This document shows, piece by piece, positions 46,456-55,386 of a DNA stretch of 64,000 nt (the first letter of the stretch is position 1; each line of letters starts with the position of its first letter). The notes beneath the pieces are model-generated. The model made no database searches and was not told the origin of the DNA. It saw only the letters and a list, made by a program, of their open reading frames with translations. Made by a program: the position numbers and the translations under genes. Origin of the DNA: Microbacterium sp. EYE_78 (GTDB lineage: Bacteria; Actinomycetota; Actinomycetes; Actinomycetales; Microbacteriaceae); contig NZ_JAHXMY010000002.1 of NCBI RefSeq assembly GCF_023149035.1, positions 1 through 64,000 on the forward strand, read 5' to 3'.

Positions 46456-46797
46456 ATGCACCGCATCTTCGCGACGCCGTTCGCCTCGGTGTACCCGCTC
46501 TACCTCGCCAAGGTGGAGCGCAAGGGGCGTTCGAAGGGCGAACTCGACGCCGTCATCCGCTGGTTGACGGGCTTCGACGACGACGCTCTCACCAGACAGC
46601 TCGAGACGGAGGCGACGTTCGCGGACTTCTTCGCCGAGGCCGACCTGCATCCGGCCGCCGACCTGGTCACCGGAGTGGTCTGCGGCGTTCGCGTCGAGCT
46701 GATCGAGGACCCGCTGATGCGCCGCATCCGTCTGCTCGACAAGCTCGTCGACGAGCTGGCGAAAGGCAAAGCGCTGGAGAAGGTGCTGCGCGGCTGA
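46456..46797 (+). CDS. DUF2200 family protein
   Basis: A 113-residue protein matching DUF2200, with the family opening [23 protein letters not shown], a TFADFF..A.LHP segment and a charged C-terminal helix ending EKVLRG. The family is common and uncharacterised. The start is ATG 46456, six bases after TACCCT (46444-46449), so it is probably leaderless. Confidence 0.85.
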   Translation: MHRIFATPFASVYPLYLAKVERKGRSKGELDAVIRWLTGFDDDALTRQLETEATFADFFAEADLHPAADLVTGVVCGVRVELIEDPLMRRIRLLDKLVDELAKGKALEKVLRG

Positions 46798-46863
46798 CCG
46801 CTCCCGCCCCACCCGGTGCGGGAGCCCGGCGATGCGACGCCTCGCAGGTAGGGTCGGTTCGGC

Positions 46864-48204
46864 ATGAATCGCCTCCTCGTCTCCCTCCTCGCCGCCTTCG
46901 ACGCGCTCATCGTCGTCGCCGTCGGTCTCGCCGTCGTCCTCGCGCCGGTCACGCTGCTGTGGGTGCTGGGCATCGGGGGAGCGGCTGAGTGGTCGGCGCT
47001 CTGGCCCGCCGCGGCCACCGTCTGGCAGGCGGGTCATTTCGCCCCGGTCGCCGTGGTGCTGCCGCCGGAGCTCATCGCGCTCGCGGGTCTGTCCGAGGAC
47101 GCGTCGACCTTCACCGTCTCGCTCGCGCCGACCGCGCTCGCCCTCTTCACGGCGGTGTTCGCGTGGCGTTCGGGAGGACGGGCGGCGCGCGCAGGTGCGT
47201 GGGCCACCGGGGTCCTGTCGGGCTCGGCCGTCGTCGCCGTCCTCGCCGCCGTCATCGCCCTCACGGGACGCACGGACGTCGCCGTCGTCGACCTGGTGCC
47301 GGCCGTCGTCGGGCCCGCGCTCGTCTTCCTCATCCCGGCGACCATCGCGGCGGTCGTCCGAGCCTGGAACGACGGCGACGGCGGCATCGTCGATGCCCTG
47401 TCAGAGCGACTCCCAGACAGTGCGCAGGATGCGTTGGATGCCGCGGCGCGGGGCATCGCGATCTGCCTCGCCGGATTCGTGGGCGTCGGTGCCGTCGTCC
47501 TCGCCGCGCTCTTCGTCGTGCGCGGCGGCGAGGTGGTCGCCCTCACCCAGGCCGCGCACGCCGACGCGGTGGGGGTCATCGTGCTCTCCCTCGGCACGCT
47601 GCTCTGGCTGCCGACCCTCGTGGTCTGGTTCGCCGGCTTCGCCGCCGGGCCGGGGTTCGCCGTCGGCACCGGCACCGGCGTCGCGCCGGCGGGGACCAGC
47701 CTCGGGGTGGTCCCCGGCATCCCCGCATTCGGCGTCGTGCCCGATTCGACGTCGACCTGGATGCTGCTGCTCGTCCTCCTCGTCGTCGGCCTGGGCGCCC
47801 TCGCGGGCCTCGTCGTCCGCGGCCTCCTCCCCACGCAGGGCGCTGTCGAGCCGCTGCGTCCCCGGATCGTCGCGCTCATCGTCGTCGCCGCCGGAACCGC
47901 GCTCGGCGCGGCTGTCCTGGCGTGGGCGGCACAGGGATCGCTCGGGCCCGGGCGCCTCTCGCACGTCGGCCCGGAGCCGGGTTGGGTGGCGCTCGCCGTC
48001 GCCGTCGAGATCGGCGCCGGCGCCGCCATCACCCTGCTGTCGCCGCGCGGGAGCAGCGGGGAGCGGGACGACCAGCAGACACGGCACGAATCGGATGCCG
48101 CGGACGTGCCCGCACCCGCGGCGGCACCGCCGCTCGCCCCGACTCGGGCGCCTGCCCCGCCCCGCCCGCTGCCCGATGACAATCCCACGACCCCGCTAGA
48201 CTGA
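46864..48204 (+). CDS. DUF6350 (PerM-type) membrane protein
   Basis: A 446-residue protein with about ten hydrophobic helices and a Pro/Ala-rich cytoplasmic C-terminal tail (about 400-446). It matches the DUF6350 family, which includes mycobacterial PerM, a membrane protein needed for cell division under stress; its position directly upstream of purN supports this. The start is ATG 46864, nine bases after TAGGGT. The purN -10 box (TAGACT 48197-48202) lies over its last codons. Confidence 0.78.
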   Translation: MNRLLVSLLAAFDALIVVAVGLAVVLAPVTLLWVLGIGGAAEWSALWPAAATVWQAGHFAPVAVVLPPELIALAGLSEDASTFTVSLAPTALALFTAVFAWRSGGRAARAGAWATGVLSGSAVVAVLAAVIALTGRTDVAVVDLVPAVVGPALVFLIPATIAAVVRAWNDGDGGIVDALSERLPDSAQDALDAAARGIAICLAGFVGVGAVVLAALFVVRGGEVVALTQAAHADAVGVIVLSLGTLLWLPTLVVWFAGFAAGPGFAVGTGTGVAPAGTSLGVVPGIPAFGVVPDSTSTWMLLLVLLVVGLGALAGLVVRGLLPTQGAVEPLRPRIVALIVVAAGTALGAAVLAWAAQGSLGPGRLSHVGPEPGWVALAVAVEIGAGAAITLLSPRGSSGERDDQQTRHESDAADVPAPAAAPPLAPTRAPAPPRPLPDDNPTTPLD

Positions 48205-48208
48205 CCCG

Positions 48209-48796
48209 GTGCTCACGGTCGCCGTCCTCATCTCGGGCACGGGTTCCAATCTTCGCGCCCTGCTCGACGCCACGAGCGACCCCTCCTTCCCGGCGCGGGT
48301 CATCGCCGTCGGCGCCGACCGTCAGGCCGACGGATTCGCGCACGCCGAGCATTACGGCATCCCGACCTTCATGGTCCCGTTCGAGGAGTTCGAGAGCCGC
48401 GAGGCCTGGGGGGATGAGCTCCTGGCGCACCTCGACGTCTGGCAGCCCGACCTCGTGGTGCTCAGCGGCATGATGCGGCTGCTCCCGGCATCCGTCGTCG
48501 CCGCGTGGGCTCCGCGGCTCATCAACACGCATCCCGCCTACCTGCCCGAGTTCCCGGGCGCCCATGGCGTCCGCGACGCGCTGCGCGCCGGCGCGACCCA
48601 GACGGGCGCAAGCGTCATCGTCGTCGACGACGGCGTCGACACCGGCCCGATCCTCGCCCAGGAACGCATCCCGGTCGAGATCGGCGACACCGAGCACACC
48701 CTGCACGAGCGCATCAAGCCCGTCGAGCGACGCCTGCTGATCGACGTCGTGCGTCGCATCGCGACCGGCGAGCTCGACCTCGCACCGACCGCCTGA
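48209..48796 (+). CDS. purN: Phosphoribosylglycinamide formyltransferase
   Basis: A 195-residue GAR transformylase that uses 10-formyl-THF in the third step of purine synthesis. The catalytic triad is Asn106 and His108 in [13 protein letters not shown] and Asp144 in DDGVDTGP, at the same numbers as in E. coli PurN. The N-terminal substrate site is SGTGSN. The start is GTG 48209, six bases after TAGACT (48197-48202), so it is probably leaderless. purH follows after 33 bases. Confidence 0.96.
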   Translation: MLTVAVLISGTGSNLRALLDATSDPSFPARVIAVGADRQADGFAHAEHYGIPTFMVPFEEFESREAWGDELLAHLDVWQPDLVVLSGMMRLLPASVVAAWAPRLINTHPAYLPEFPGAHGVRDALRAGATQTGASVIVVDDGVDTGPILAQERIPVEIGDTEHTLHERIKPVERRLLIDVVRRIATGELDLAPTA

Positions 48797-48829
48797 CCGA
48801 CCCCCGCCCCCGCACCCGAGGAGCCTCCC

Positions 48830-50437
48830 ATGGCCGGACCGCAGATCGACCCCTCCCTCTACCGCGCTCGCGACGTCGTCCCCGTCCGCCGCGCGCTGAT
48901 CTCCGTGAGCGACAAGACGGGTCTGCTCGACCTCGCGCGCGCCCTCGCAGCGGCCGACGTCGAGATCGTCTCGACCGGAGGATCCGCCGCGCTGCTGCGC
49001 GAGCACGACATCGACGTGAAGGACGTGTCCGAGATCACCGGCTTCCCCGAGTCCCTCGGCGGCCGTGTGAAGACCCTGCACCCGAGCGTGCACGCGGGAC
49101 TGCTCGCCGACCTGCGGCTGGAGGACCACGAGACCCAGCTGGGCGAGCTCGGCATCCTCCCCTTCGAGCTCGTCGTCGTGAACCTCTACCCGTTCGTCGA
49201 GACGGTCGCGTCGGGTGCCCAGGGTGACGCGGTCGTCGAGCAGATCGACATCGGCGGGCCGGCGATGGTGCGCGCCTCCGCGAAGAACTACGCCAACGTC
49301 GCGATCGCCGTCTCGCCCGAGTCCTACCCGGCCATCATCGGTGCGCTCGGACAGGGCGGCACGACGCTCGTCCAGCGACGCGAACTCGCCGCTCGCGCGT
49401 TCGCGCACACCGCGGCATACGACCGCGCCGTCGCCACCTGGTTCGCCGAGGAGACCCTCGAGAGCGAGGGCGACCTGCCCCAGCACCTGACCGTCAAGGC
49501 CGAGCGCCTCGCCACGCTCCGCTACGGCGAGAACTCGCACCAGCGCGCGGCGATCTACACGCGCGTGGGTGGACACGGCATCGCGCAGGCGACGCAGCTC
49601 CAGGGCAAGGAGATGTCGTACAACAACTACGTCGACGCGGATGCCGCCCTTCGCGCCGCCTTCGACCTCGTCAAGCCCGCGGTCGCGATCATCAAGCACG
49701 CGAACCCGTGCGGCATCGCGATCGGCGCTCCGCAGGCGCTCGACCCGATCGCCTCCGCGCACCTGCGCGCGCACGAGTGCGACCCGGTGTCGGCCTTCGG
49801 CGGCGTCATCGCGGCGAACCGCACCGTCACCTTGAAGATGGCGGAGAACCTCCGCGACATCTTCACCGAGGTGATCGTCGCGCCCGACTTCGAGCCCGCC
49901 GCCCTCGAGGTCTTCAAGCTGAAGAAGAACCTCCGTGTGCTGCAGCTGCCCGCCGACTGGCGCCAGGAGCCGATGGACGTCCGGCTCGTGTCGGGCGGCC
50001 TCCTGCTGCAGGACGCCGACCGGTTCCCCGCCGAGATCGAGTCGCTCGTCGACTCGTGGCAGCTGGTGTCGGGGGAGCGCCCCGCGGATGACCAGCTCGA
50101 GAACCTCTCGTTCGCCTGGAAGAGCTGCCGCGCGGTGAAGTCCAACGCCATCGTGCTCGCGAAGAACTCCGCGACGGTCGGCATCGGGATGGGGCAGGTC
50201 AACCGTGTCGACTCGTGCCGTCTCGCCGTCGAGCGGGCGGGTGACCGCGCTGCCGGTTCGGTCGCGGCATCGGACGCGTTCTTCCCATTCGCGGACGGAC
50301 CGCAGGTGCTGCTGGATGCCGGGATCACCACGATCATCCAGCCGGGTGGTTCGGTGCGGGACCAGGAGGTCATCGACGCCGCGCAGGCAGCCGGGGTGAC
50401 GATGTACTTCACCGGCGAGCGTCACTTCTTCCACTGA
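48830..50437 (+). CDS. purH: Bifunctional AICAR formyltransferase/IMP cyclohydrolase
   Basis: A 535-residue PurH carrying the last two steps to IMP. The cyclohydrolase part (1-200) has [23 protein letters not shown] and GGRVKTLHP. The AICAR transformylase part has [19 protein letters not shown] and KHANPCG, containing the catalytic Lys-His pair, and ends HFFH. The start is ATG 48830. Length is normal. It is in one unit with purN. Confidence 0.97.
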   Translation: MAGPQIDPSLYRARDVVPVRRALISVSDKTGLLDLARALAAADVEIVSTGGSAALLREHDIDVKDVSEITGFPESLGGRVKTLHPSVHAGLLADLRLEDHETQLGELGILPFELVVVNLYPFVETVASGAQGDAVVEQIDIGGPAMVRASAKNYANVAIAVSPESYPAIIGALGQGGTTLVQRRELAARAFAHTAAYDRAVATWFAEETLESEGDLPQHLTVKAERLATLRYGENSHQRAAIYTRVGGHGIAQATQLQGKEMSYNNYVDADAALRAAFDLVKPAVAIIKHANPCGIAIGAPQALDPIASAHLRAHECDPVSAFGGVIAANRTVTLKMAENLRDIFTEVIVAPDFEPAALEVFKLKKNLRVLQLPADWRQEPMDVRLVSGGLLLQDADRFPAEIESLVDSWQLVSGERPADDQLENLSFAWKSCRAVKSNAIVLAKNSATVGIGMGQVNRVDSCRLAVERAGDRAAGSVAASDAFFPFADGPQVLLDAGITTIIQPGGSVRDQEVIDAAQAAGVTMYFTGERHFFH

Positions 50438-50489
50438 GCCGCGGTCGCTCCGAGAGGATGCGGCGGCGGATCATAGCGTGCCGGGGCAT

Positions 50490-50533
50490 GGAGAGTTCTC
50501 CCCATCGAGCGGCCCTGCGGGTTCGTCTATCTT
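50490..50533 (+). promoter_or_regulatory. Secretion-locus promoter module 1
   Basis: GGAGAGTTCTCCCCAT (50490-50505; arms GGAGA/TCTCC) lies exactly 22 nt before a -10 box TATCTT (50528-50533). Shine-Dalgarno GGGAGG (50541-50546) and GTG 50555 follow. The same 16-base motif at the same spacing occurs at 61399 and 63915. The palindrome centre would be near -43, a usual activator position. Confidence 0.65.
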
Positions 50534-50554
50534 CATTGCGGGGAGGTGCTCACC

Positions 50555-51259
50555 GTGGGAATGATGCTGCCGAATGAGCTGATCTGGGTGATGGAGAAGT
50601 TGGGCTTCGAATGGCCCGACATCGACGAGGACGAACTGCGTCGAGGTGGTCAGATGATCGCGACGTTCAGTGACGAGCTCGAGGGCAAGCTGCAAGCGAT
50701 GGACCGCAAGGTCAACGGCGATCTCGCGGCCGCCATGCGCGGCCAAGCCGGCCCCGCCTACGTCGGGGCGTGGAACACCAACCGTGCGCAGAACCTGCAG
50801 AAGCTGCTCGACATCCTCGGTCCGGTCCCGGCCGGCGTCGACATCGCTGCGGGCGGCGTCACCGCGTTGAAGATCAAGGTCATCGCGGACGTGACGACCA
50901 CGATGATCGCCCTCGTCGCGATGCTCACGAATCCGATCACCGCCGCCGGTGCCGGGCCGATGCTGATCATCAAGAAGAAGCTCCTGAACGCGGCGGTGGA
51001 CATCGCCGTCGAGCAGGTCCTGAACCAGGTGCTCCCGATGGTCATCGAGCCCCTTGCGAACGAGCTGCCGGGCGTGGTCATGGCCGCCCTCGACTCGCCG
51101 ATCGTCGAGGCCGTCGCCGGCGACCCCGACGAGTTCTACGCCGATCTGCAGGCGCTGGAAGCCGCGCAGGGTGAGATGGAGCAGCATGCAGCCGATGTCG
51201 AAACGCTGACGGAGCGGCTCATCGCGGATCTCTCGACCCTCAACATCGGAGGCGATTGA
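50555..51259 (+). CDS. WXG100-like carrier protein 1
   Basis: A 234-residue helical protein. MLPNELIWVMEKLGFEWPD and the following helices resemble the WXG100-like N-terminal domain of CpnT-type polymorphic toxins, but here the protein ends before any toxin domain. A Trp (AWNTNR, about 71-76) sits where a WxG turn would be, and a hydrophobic stretch lies at about 105-150. A strict YxxxD/E export motif is absent, the nearest being FYADLQALE. The start is GTG 50555, fixed by a GGGAGG site shared with its paralog at 61463, which has exactly the same length. The effector at 51262 follows after two bases. It probably acts as export partner or chaperone. Confidence 0.75.
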   Translation: MGMMLPNELIWVMEKLGFEWPDIDEDELRRGGQMIATFSDELEGKLQAMDRKVNGDLAAAMRGQAGPAYVGAWNTNRAQNLQKLLDILGPVPAGVDIAAGGVTALKIKVIADVTTTMIALVAMLTNPITAAGAGPMLIIKKKLLNAAVDIAVEQVLNQVLPMVIEPLANELPGVVMAALDSPIVEAVAGDPDEFYADLQALEAAQGEMEQHAADVETLTERLIADLSTLNIGGD

Positions 51260-51261
51260 CG

Positions 51262-51930
51262 ATGAAGATCGGGAGCGACGTCGTCCGCCCTCTCATGCGT
51301 TCCGTCGAGGACATGCCGATCCACGTTCGACAGATCGCTGACATGTTCTTGAAGCACAGCAGACGGCAGGAGCTGACGGGAAACCACATCGATGCGCTCG
51401 ACCGCATCGACGGCGGGTGGCGGACCGACGCCGACTGGACGCCGAACTCGCTCGTCGATGCGGGGAACGGGAACCGTCCGGATCCATCGGCATACCTCAC
51501 CGACGATTACATCGCCCAGCACCTTCAGCGGTTCGAAGGCGGCGCGACTCGGTTCTACACGCAGGCCAACCTCGACGAGTACGGGCCGGGCAACCGCGGC
51601 ACCACGTTCGTGTTCCCGACATCCGAGGTTGACGACATCATCGCCGAAGCGAACGGCGATCCTGGCCGACTCGGCGAGTTGCTCGGGCTCGGCGAGAACT
51701 TCTTCACAGGTGGCCCGATCGTTCGTGCTGATTTCACACCGGACGAACTCTCGAGTGGAGGGTTCCGCCTCCCATCGGGGAACGAGGGCGGCGCCAACGA
51801 CAAATGGATCCCGAGCGGGTACCTTCCGGAAGGCATCCCCGAGGTCGTCTTCGATGTCCACCCGGACGCGACGAAGACCGATCCGTCGGTCGGCGGCACA
51901 TGGGGATCGTTCACCGAGTTCGCCCCATGA
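51262..51930 (+). CDS. Putative secreted effector 1, LPSGNEGG toxin-like domain
   Basis: A 222-residue protein. Residues 1-45 (GSDVVRPLMRS, PIHVRQIADMF) match the starts of the effectors at 53203 and 62171, so they form a shared targeting module. The rest aligns with the effector at 53203: YLTDDYI, F.GGATRFY, VFPTSEVD, LPSGNEGGAN and WIPSGYLPEGIPE. From memory, similar C-terminal segments occur in Rhs and filamentous-hemagglutinin toxins; I cannot name the family or activity. Start ATG 51262 (TTG 51256 rejected). Base use is less GC-rich than neighbours, which suggests transfer. Confidence 0.65.
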   Translation: MKIGSDVVRPLMRSVEDMPIHVRQIADMFLKHSRRQELTGNHIDALDRIDGGWRTDADWTPNSLVDAGNGNRPDPSAYLTDDYIAQHLQRFEGGATRFYTQANLDEYGPGNRGTTFVFPTSEVDDIIAEANGDPGRLGELLGLGENFFTGGPIVRADFTPDELSSGGFRLPSGNEGGANDKWIPSGYLPEGIPEVVFDVHPDATKTDPSVGGTWGSFTEFAP

Positions 51931-53018
51931 CGGATGTGCGGTATCCGAAACGCTTCGAGGTCAACAGGCTCGAGGCGCTCGGCGACGACCCGTACTTTCC
52001 GCGCGAAGAAGCGGCGTCCCGCTTCGAAGCGGGCACGCTTGTCACGGTGGTGCCGGACGGTGCTGTGCTGTGGCGCCTCTCGATCGCGTCGAGCCGGTTC
52101 CCTTTCGACGGTGAGCGTCGGTTCACGTTGACGCATTTCACTGCGGCGAAAACCCCACTCAGCGAGGTGCAGTGGGAGTCGGACGGCGGCACGCTGGTTC
52201 GCCGGAGCACGCTCGACATGTTCTATCCGGAAGGCGACCCGGGACGGCGGGTGCCGTACGCCGGGATCATCACGGTGCGGCAGCGGCACTTCACCGACGG
52301 CATCCTGCAGGTGCGTCGCTCGTCCCCGATCGACGAGGACCGGTTCGCCGAGGTGGCGGTCCCCCAGGGCGGCGACCGGATCGACGCCCCGGCGTTCGGC
52401 GCGTGGGCAGCGCTCGTCGAGGCATCCGCTCCGGCAGATGTGCAGCGATTCGGACTCGACGCCATCAACGCCGCCGACGCCTACGCGTTCGAGCTCGGCT
52501 CGCAGGGCGACCCGGTGCTCGCCGACTCCCGCTGGCGCAGCACGGCCGGTGCCCGCGACATCGCGGACGCGGTCGACGCGCTCGCTGCAGGTGCGGGGTC
52601 GACCATTCCTCGCATCGAGCGCGGCGAGGTCACCATCCTGCCCATTTCGATCCAGGGTGGCGCGCGAACGGGCGTCGACGCCGGCGAGGAGCGCAAGCGG
52701 GCGGCGGCGACGGCGGATGAGGTCAAGGGTGCGCTCGAGCACCGCCACGGGCAGGAGATCGCCTTCGAACTCGGTCGTGCCGGCCACGACAGCGTCGCCG
52801 CCTACGCGGCGGCGTTGCAGGCGTCGGGGGCGACCTCGGTGTCGTGGTGGGTCGTCGAGGGCGCCGGCGTCGCGCTCGTGCGCAGCGGTGACGCCGACGT
52901 CGGGAACCTCGCGGTCGCGGTGCACATCGTGCCCGGGGCGTGGGTATCCGAGCGGCGCGCACTCGACGGGACAGAGGTGCCGGCGCTCGACTGGACCCGG
53001 GCGGACATCGACGACTGA
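51927..53018 (+). CDS. Putative two-domain immunity protein for effector 1
   Basis: A 363-residue soluble protein overlapping the effector 1 stop by four bases (ATGA). Residues 1-195 are an unassigned domain (DPYFPREEAASRFEAG). Residues 205-363 align with the whole protein at 53931, which follows effector 2: RGEVTILPIS, HDSVAAYAAALQASGA, GVALVRSG and AVHIVPGAWV. Because two homologous effectors are each followed by a gene with this domain, the C-terminal domain is the likely immunity part. There is no signal peptide. Activity not shown. Confidence 0.55.
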   Translation: MTDVRYPKRFEVNRLEALGDDPYFPREEAASRFEAGTLVTVVPDGAVLWRLSIASSRFPFDGERRFTLTHFTAAKTPLSEVQWESDGGTLVRRSTLDMFYPEGDPGRRVPYAGIITVRQRHFTDGILQVRRSSPIDEDRFAEVAVPQGGDRIDAPAFGAWAALVEASAPADVQRFGLDAINAADAYAFELGSQGDPVLADSRWRSTAGARDIADAVDALAAGAGSTIPRIERGEVTILPISIQGGARTGVDAGEERKRAAATADEVKGALEHRHGQEIAFELGRAGHDSVAAYAAALQASGATSVSWWVVEGAGVALVRSGDADVGNLAVAVHIVPGAWVSERRALDGTEVPALDWTRADIDD

Positions 53019-53156
53019 CCGGATGCCGAGTGTCCCTGCGCACCGCAGAACGCATGGCCTTCGTGACGATCCTGACCCGCTCCCCTGGGAGCCGAACGAC
53101 ACGAGCGCCGAGGGGCCTTCCCCTAGGCGGGCGCGAGGTCCGCGCGCAAGAGGTTT

Positions 53157-53199
53157 GCCCCGTTCGGGGCCGTCGTTAGCATTTTTTCCGGAGGGGGAG
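53157..53199 (+). promoter_or_regulatory. Promoter region of effector 2
   Basis: A 14-base palindrome GCCCCG-TT-CGGGGC (53157-53170) lies six bases before a -10 box TAGCAT (53177-53182), a T-run follows, and a strong Shine-Dalgarno GGAGGGGGAG (53190-53199) precedes ATG 53203. It lacks the 22-nt spaced motif of the other secretion promoters. The rest of 53019-53156 shows nothing firm. Confidence 0.5.
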
Positions 53200-53202
53200 T
53201 AC

Positions 53203-53934
53203 ATGGGTATCGGTGGCGAGGTCATTCGGCCGTTGAAGAATTCGCTGGACGGTGTGCCCGTTCACGTCCGGCAGCTCGCTGAGATGTTCCGCAAGCACGG
53301 ACGGAAGCAGAGCGACAACACGTCGCGCGTCAGCGACCTCGACGCGACCGGGGTCCCGTCGTCGCTGCAGAACGGCTGGCGCACGAACAGCCGGTGGCAG
53401 CCCGACGCGGTGGTCGATGCGGGGAAGGGCAACCGCCCGGACCCCGGGGACTACCTGACCGACGACTACATGCGAACCCACCTCGCCCAGTTCGAGAACG
53501 GCGCGACGAGGATCTACGTGACCCGCAGCCTCGAGGACTGGGGACCGGGGAACAACCAGGTGCCCGGGAACACGACGAACACGGCGTACGTGTTCCCGAC
53601 CGACCAGCTCAACACGCTCATGGCGAACGTCGACGGTCCGAAGGATCTGGCTGATGCACTCGGTCTCCCCGGCGACTTCTTCGAGGGTGCCGACGTGCAG
53701 CTGAGGGACTTCGCGCCGGACGACCTGGCCGGGCTCCGTCTCCCATCGGGCAATGAAGGCGGGACCGACGTCGAGCGGTGGATCCCGGGCGGGTACCTGC
53801 CCAGCGGCATCCCCGAAGCGGTCATCGACATCCCGCACGACGCCACCGGCTGGAACAATGGCGACGGCATGCTGGATCAGAGCCGGTGGCCCGGGTCATC
53901 GAGGCCGTTCGACCTGGGTGGCGGGACCTCGTGA
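53203..53934 (+). CDS. Putative secreted effector 2, LPSGNEGG toxin-like domain
   Basis: A 243-residue paralog of effector 1. It keeps the N-terminal module (GGEVIRPLKNS, PVHVRQLAEMFRKH) and the toxin-like domain (YLTDDYM, FENGATRIY, YVFPTDQL, LPSGNEGG, WIPGGYLPSGIPEAVID), with a short insert NQVPGNTTN in the middle. It has no own WXG100-like gene directly upstream, so it may use a carrier encoded elsewhere in the locus. The next gene overlaps its stop (GTGA) and is its candidate immunity gene. It begins the unit that leads to the secretion ATPase. Confidence 0.65.
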   Translation: MGIGGEVIRPLKNSLDGVPVHVRQLAEMFRKHGRKQSDNTSRVSDLDATGVPSSLQNGWRTNSRWQPDAVVDAGKGNRPDPGDYLTDDYMRTHLAQFENGATRIYVTRSLEDWGPGNNQVPGNTTNTAYVFPTDQLNTLMANVDGPKDLADALGLPGDFFEGADVQLRDFAPDDLAGLRLPSGNEGGTDVERWIPGGYLPSGIPEAVIDIPHDATGWNNGDGMLDQSRWPGSSRPFDLGGGTS

Positions 53935-54488
53935 CCGCCGCGGAGACGACCAGTCCCGAATGGATCGTGCCGGAGCTCGCGCGCCGCACCCTGGTGCGTG
54001 CTCAGGGGGTGCCCGACGGGCTGCTCGACGCGACGCACGACAGCTCCCTGGCGGGGGGCGTGCCCGTCCTGGTCCGGGGAGAGGCTCGCATCGTCCCGCT
54101 CGCGCAGTGGTCGAGTGGAGACGTGCCGGCCGACGTCGACGACCTCTGGCATGCCGTCAGTGCCGCGTGCCTGCACCGCGCCGGCACCTGGTCGCTGCTC
54201 GATCTCGACGCCGAGCGCGACGACGCGATCGGCTCGTACACATCGGCGCTCCGGCGGGTCGGGGCGTCGCGGGTGCGGTACTGGATCTACGTCGGGCAGG
54301 CCGGCGTCGCGCTCGTCCGCGCCGGCGGGCGGACGCCGGATGCGCCGGCGACGCTCGCACTGCATGTCGTGCCCGAGGGGTGGCTGTTCCACCGCGCGCC
54401 CGGCGAGCGGAACGACGCGCCCGACCTGGGGTGGTCGTTGCGGGATGTGGTCGCCCTGAGCGACCACGACCGAGGATTTAGTCTGTGA
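53931..54488 (+). CDS. Putative immunity protein for effector 2
   Basis: A 185-residue soluble protein whose full length aligns with residues 205-363 of the protein at 51927 (RGEARIVPLA, DDAIGSYTSALRRVGA, GVALVRAGG, ALHVVPEGWL). Its GTG start overlaps the effector 2 stop, the tight coupling usual for toxin-immunity pairs. The family has no name known to me. The next gene starts 25 bases later. Confidence 0.55.
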   Translation: MTAAETTSPEWIVPELARRTLVRAQGVPDGLLDATHDSSLAGGVPVLVRGEARIVPLAQWSSGDVPADVDDLWHAVSAACLHRAGTWSLLDLDAERDDAIGSYTSALRRVGASRVRYWIYVGQAGVALVRAGGRTPDAPATLALHVVPEGWLFHRAPGERNDAPDLGWSLRDVVALSDHDRGFSL

Positions 54489-54513
54489 GGACGCTGATGA
54501 GAGGGCTGGACCA

Positions 54514-55386
54514 ATGAGTGCTGTCGATGGAGTCGCCACCGATGCGATCCTCCGGATCTACGGTGCGAGCGAGCTCGGTGTGCTGTCGCAGACCGCTCCC
54601 GGCGCCGCCCACCCTCGCGTGGAGTACGTCGGCGGCGAGCTGTTCGTGGGGTTGCTCCACCGGGAGCGTGACGCCCCCGTGACCCAGGGTGAGGTCGAGG
54701 GTGCGGATGCTGCATTCCGGGATGCCGTGCGCTCAGCGATCGGCGCGGTGGGCGAGCTCCCGAACGCTGAGGCCGGTGCGATCGTGATCACCGACGAGGC
54801 GCATGCCGCGGCAGCGCTGCTCGACCCGTCGCGGCTCGCGGGCGCGCAGCTGTCGGGTGCCCCGGTCCTGTTCCCGTATGCGCGCGATCGCGTCGTCGTC
54901 ATCGGAGCCGAGGACGGCGCCGCCGCTGCGCGGGCGCTGGATCTCGCCGAGGAGCTGTTCGACGCCGCGGGGCCGCTCGTCAGCGCTCACCCGGTCGTCC
55001 TGACGGACGAGGGCTGGGCGCCGTTCCCGTGGCGGGAGCGGCTCCCCGATCTCCAGATGCGCTTCGAGCGGGTGCTGCGGCTGTTCTCAGTGCGTGCGTA
55101 CGAGGTGCAGACCGCCGCCCTCCAGCGCCCGGACGTGCACGTGGCCGAGGCGAAGATCCAGGTGCTCGAGAGCGGTGTGACCACGACGTTCGCGGCATGG
55201 CCGAAGGGCACGGCGACGCTGTTGCCGGTCGTGGACAACGTCATCATCGCCGACCCGTCGGGGTCGCTCAGCGTCGCGACGATGGCGGAGTTCCTTGACG
55301 CCGCCGGCGACGCGATCGTCCGCACCGGGCTGTCGCCCGCGCGGTACTTCGTGCCCGGCGACCAGCCTCGCGCGTCGTCACGATGA
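54514..55386 (+). CDS. Unassigned protein of the secretion locus
   Basis: A 290-residue soluble alpha/beta protein with no recognisable domain, signal peptide or membrane helix. Notable segments are RVEYVGGELFVGLLH near the start, APVLFPYARDRVVVIGAEDG in the middle and TTFAAWPKGTATLLPVVDNVI near the end. It overlaps the RDD-FHA gene by four bases (ATGA), so it is part of the machinery unit rather than a toxin cassette. A chaperone or adaptor role, as EspG has in ESX systems, is only an analogy. Confidence 0.6.
   Translation: MSAVDGVATDAILRIYGASELGVLSQTAPGAAHPRVEYVGGELFVGLLHRERDAPVTQGEVEGADAAFRDAVRSAIGAVGELPNAEAGAIVITDEAHAAAALLDPSRLAGAQLSGAPVLFPYARDRVVVIGAEDGAAAARALDLAEELFDAAGPLVSAHPVVLTDEGWAPFPWRERLPDLQMRFERVLRLFSVRAYEVQTAALQRPDVHVAEAKIQVLESGVTTTFAAWPKGTATLLPVVDNVIIADPSGSLSVATMAEFLDAAGDAIVRTGLSPARYFVPGDQPRASSR

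Noticed and set aside
48029..50434. An 801-residue open frame on the minus strand opposite purN and purH
   Set aside because: It is a shadow of GC-rich genes: the plus strand encodes complete, motif-bearing PurN and PurH, and the minus frame has the Arg/Asp/His-rich composition typical of antisense frames.
53112..53123. GGGGCCTTCCCC as a fourth copy of the secretion promoter motif
   Set aside because: It lacks the TTCTCCCCAT half and lies about 53 bases from the TAGCAT box instead of 22.
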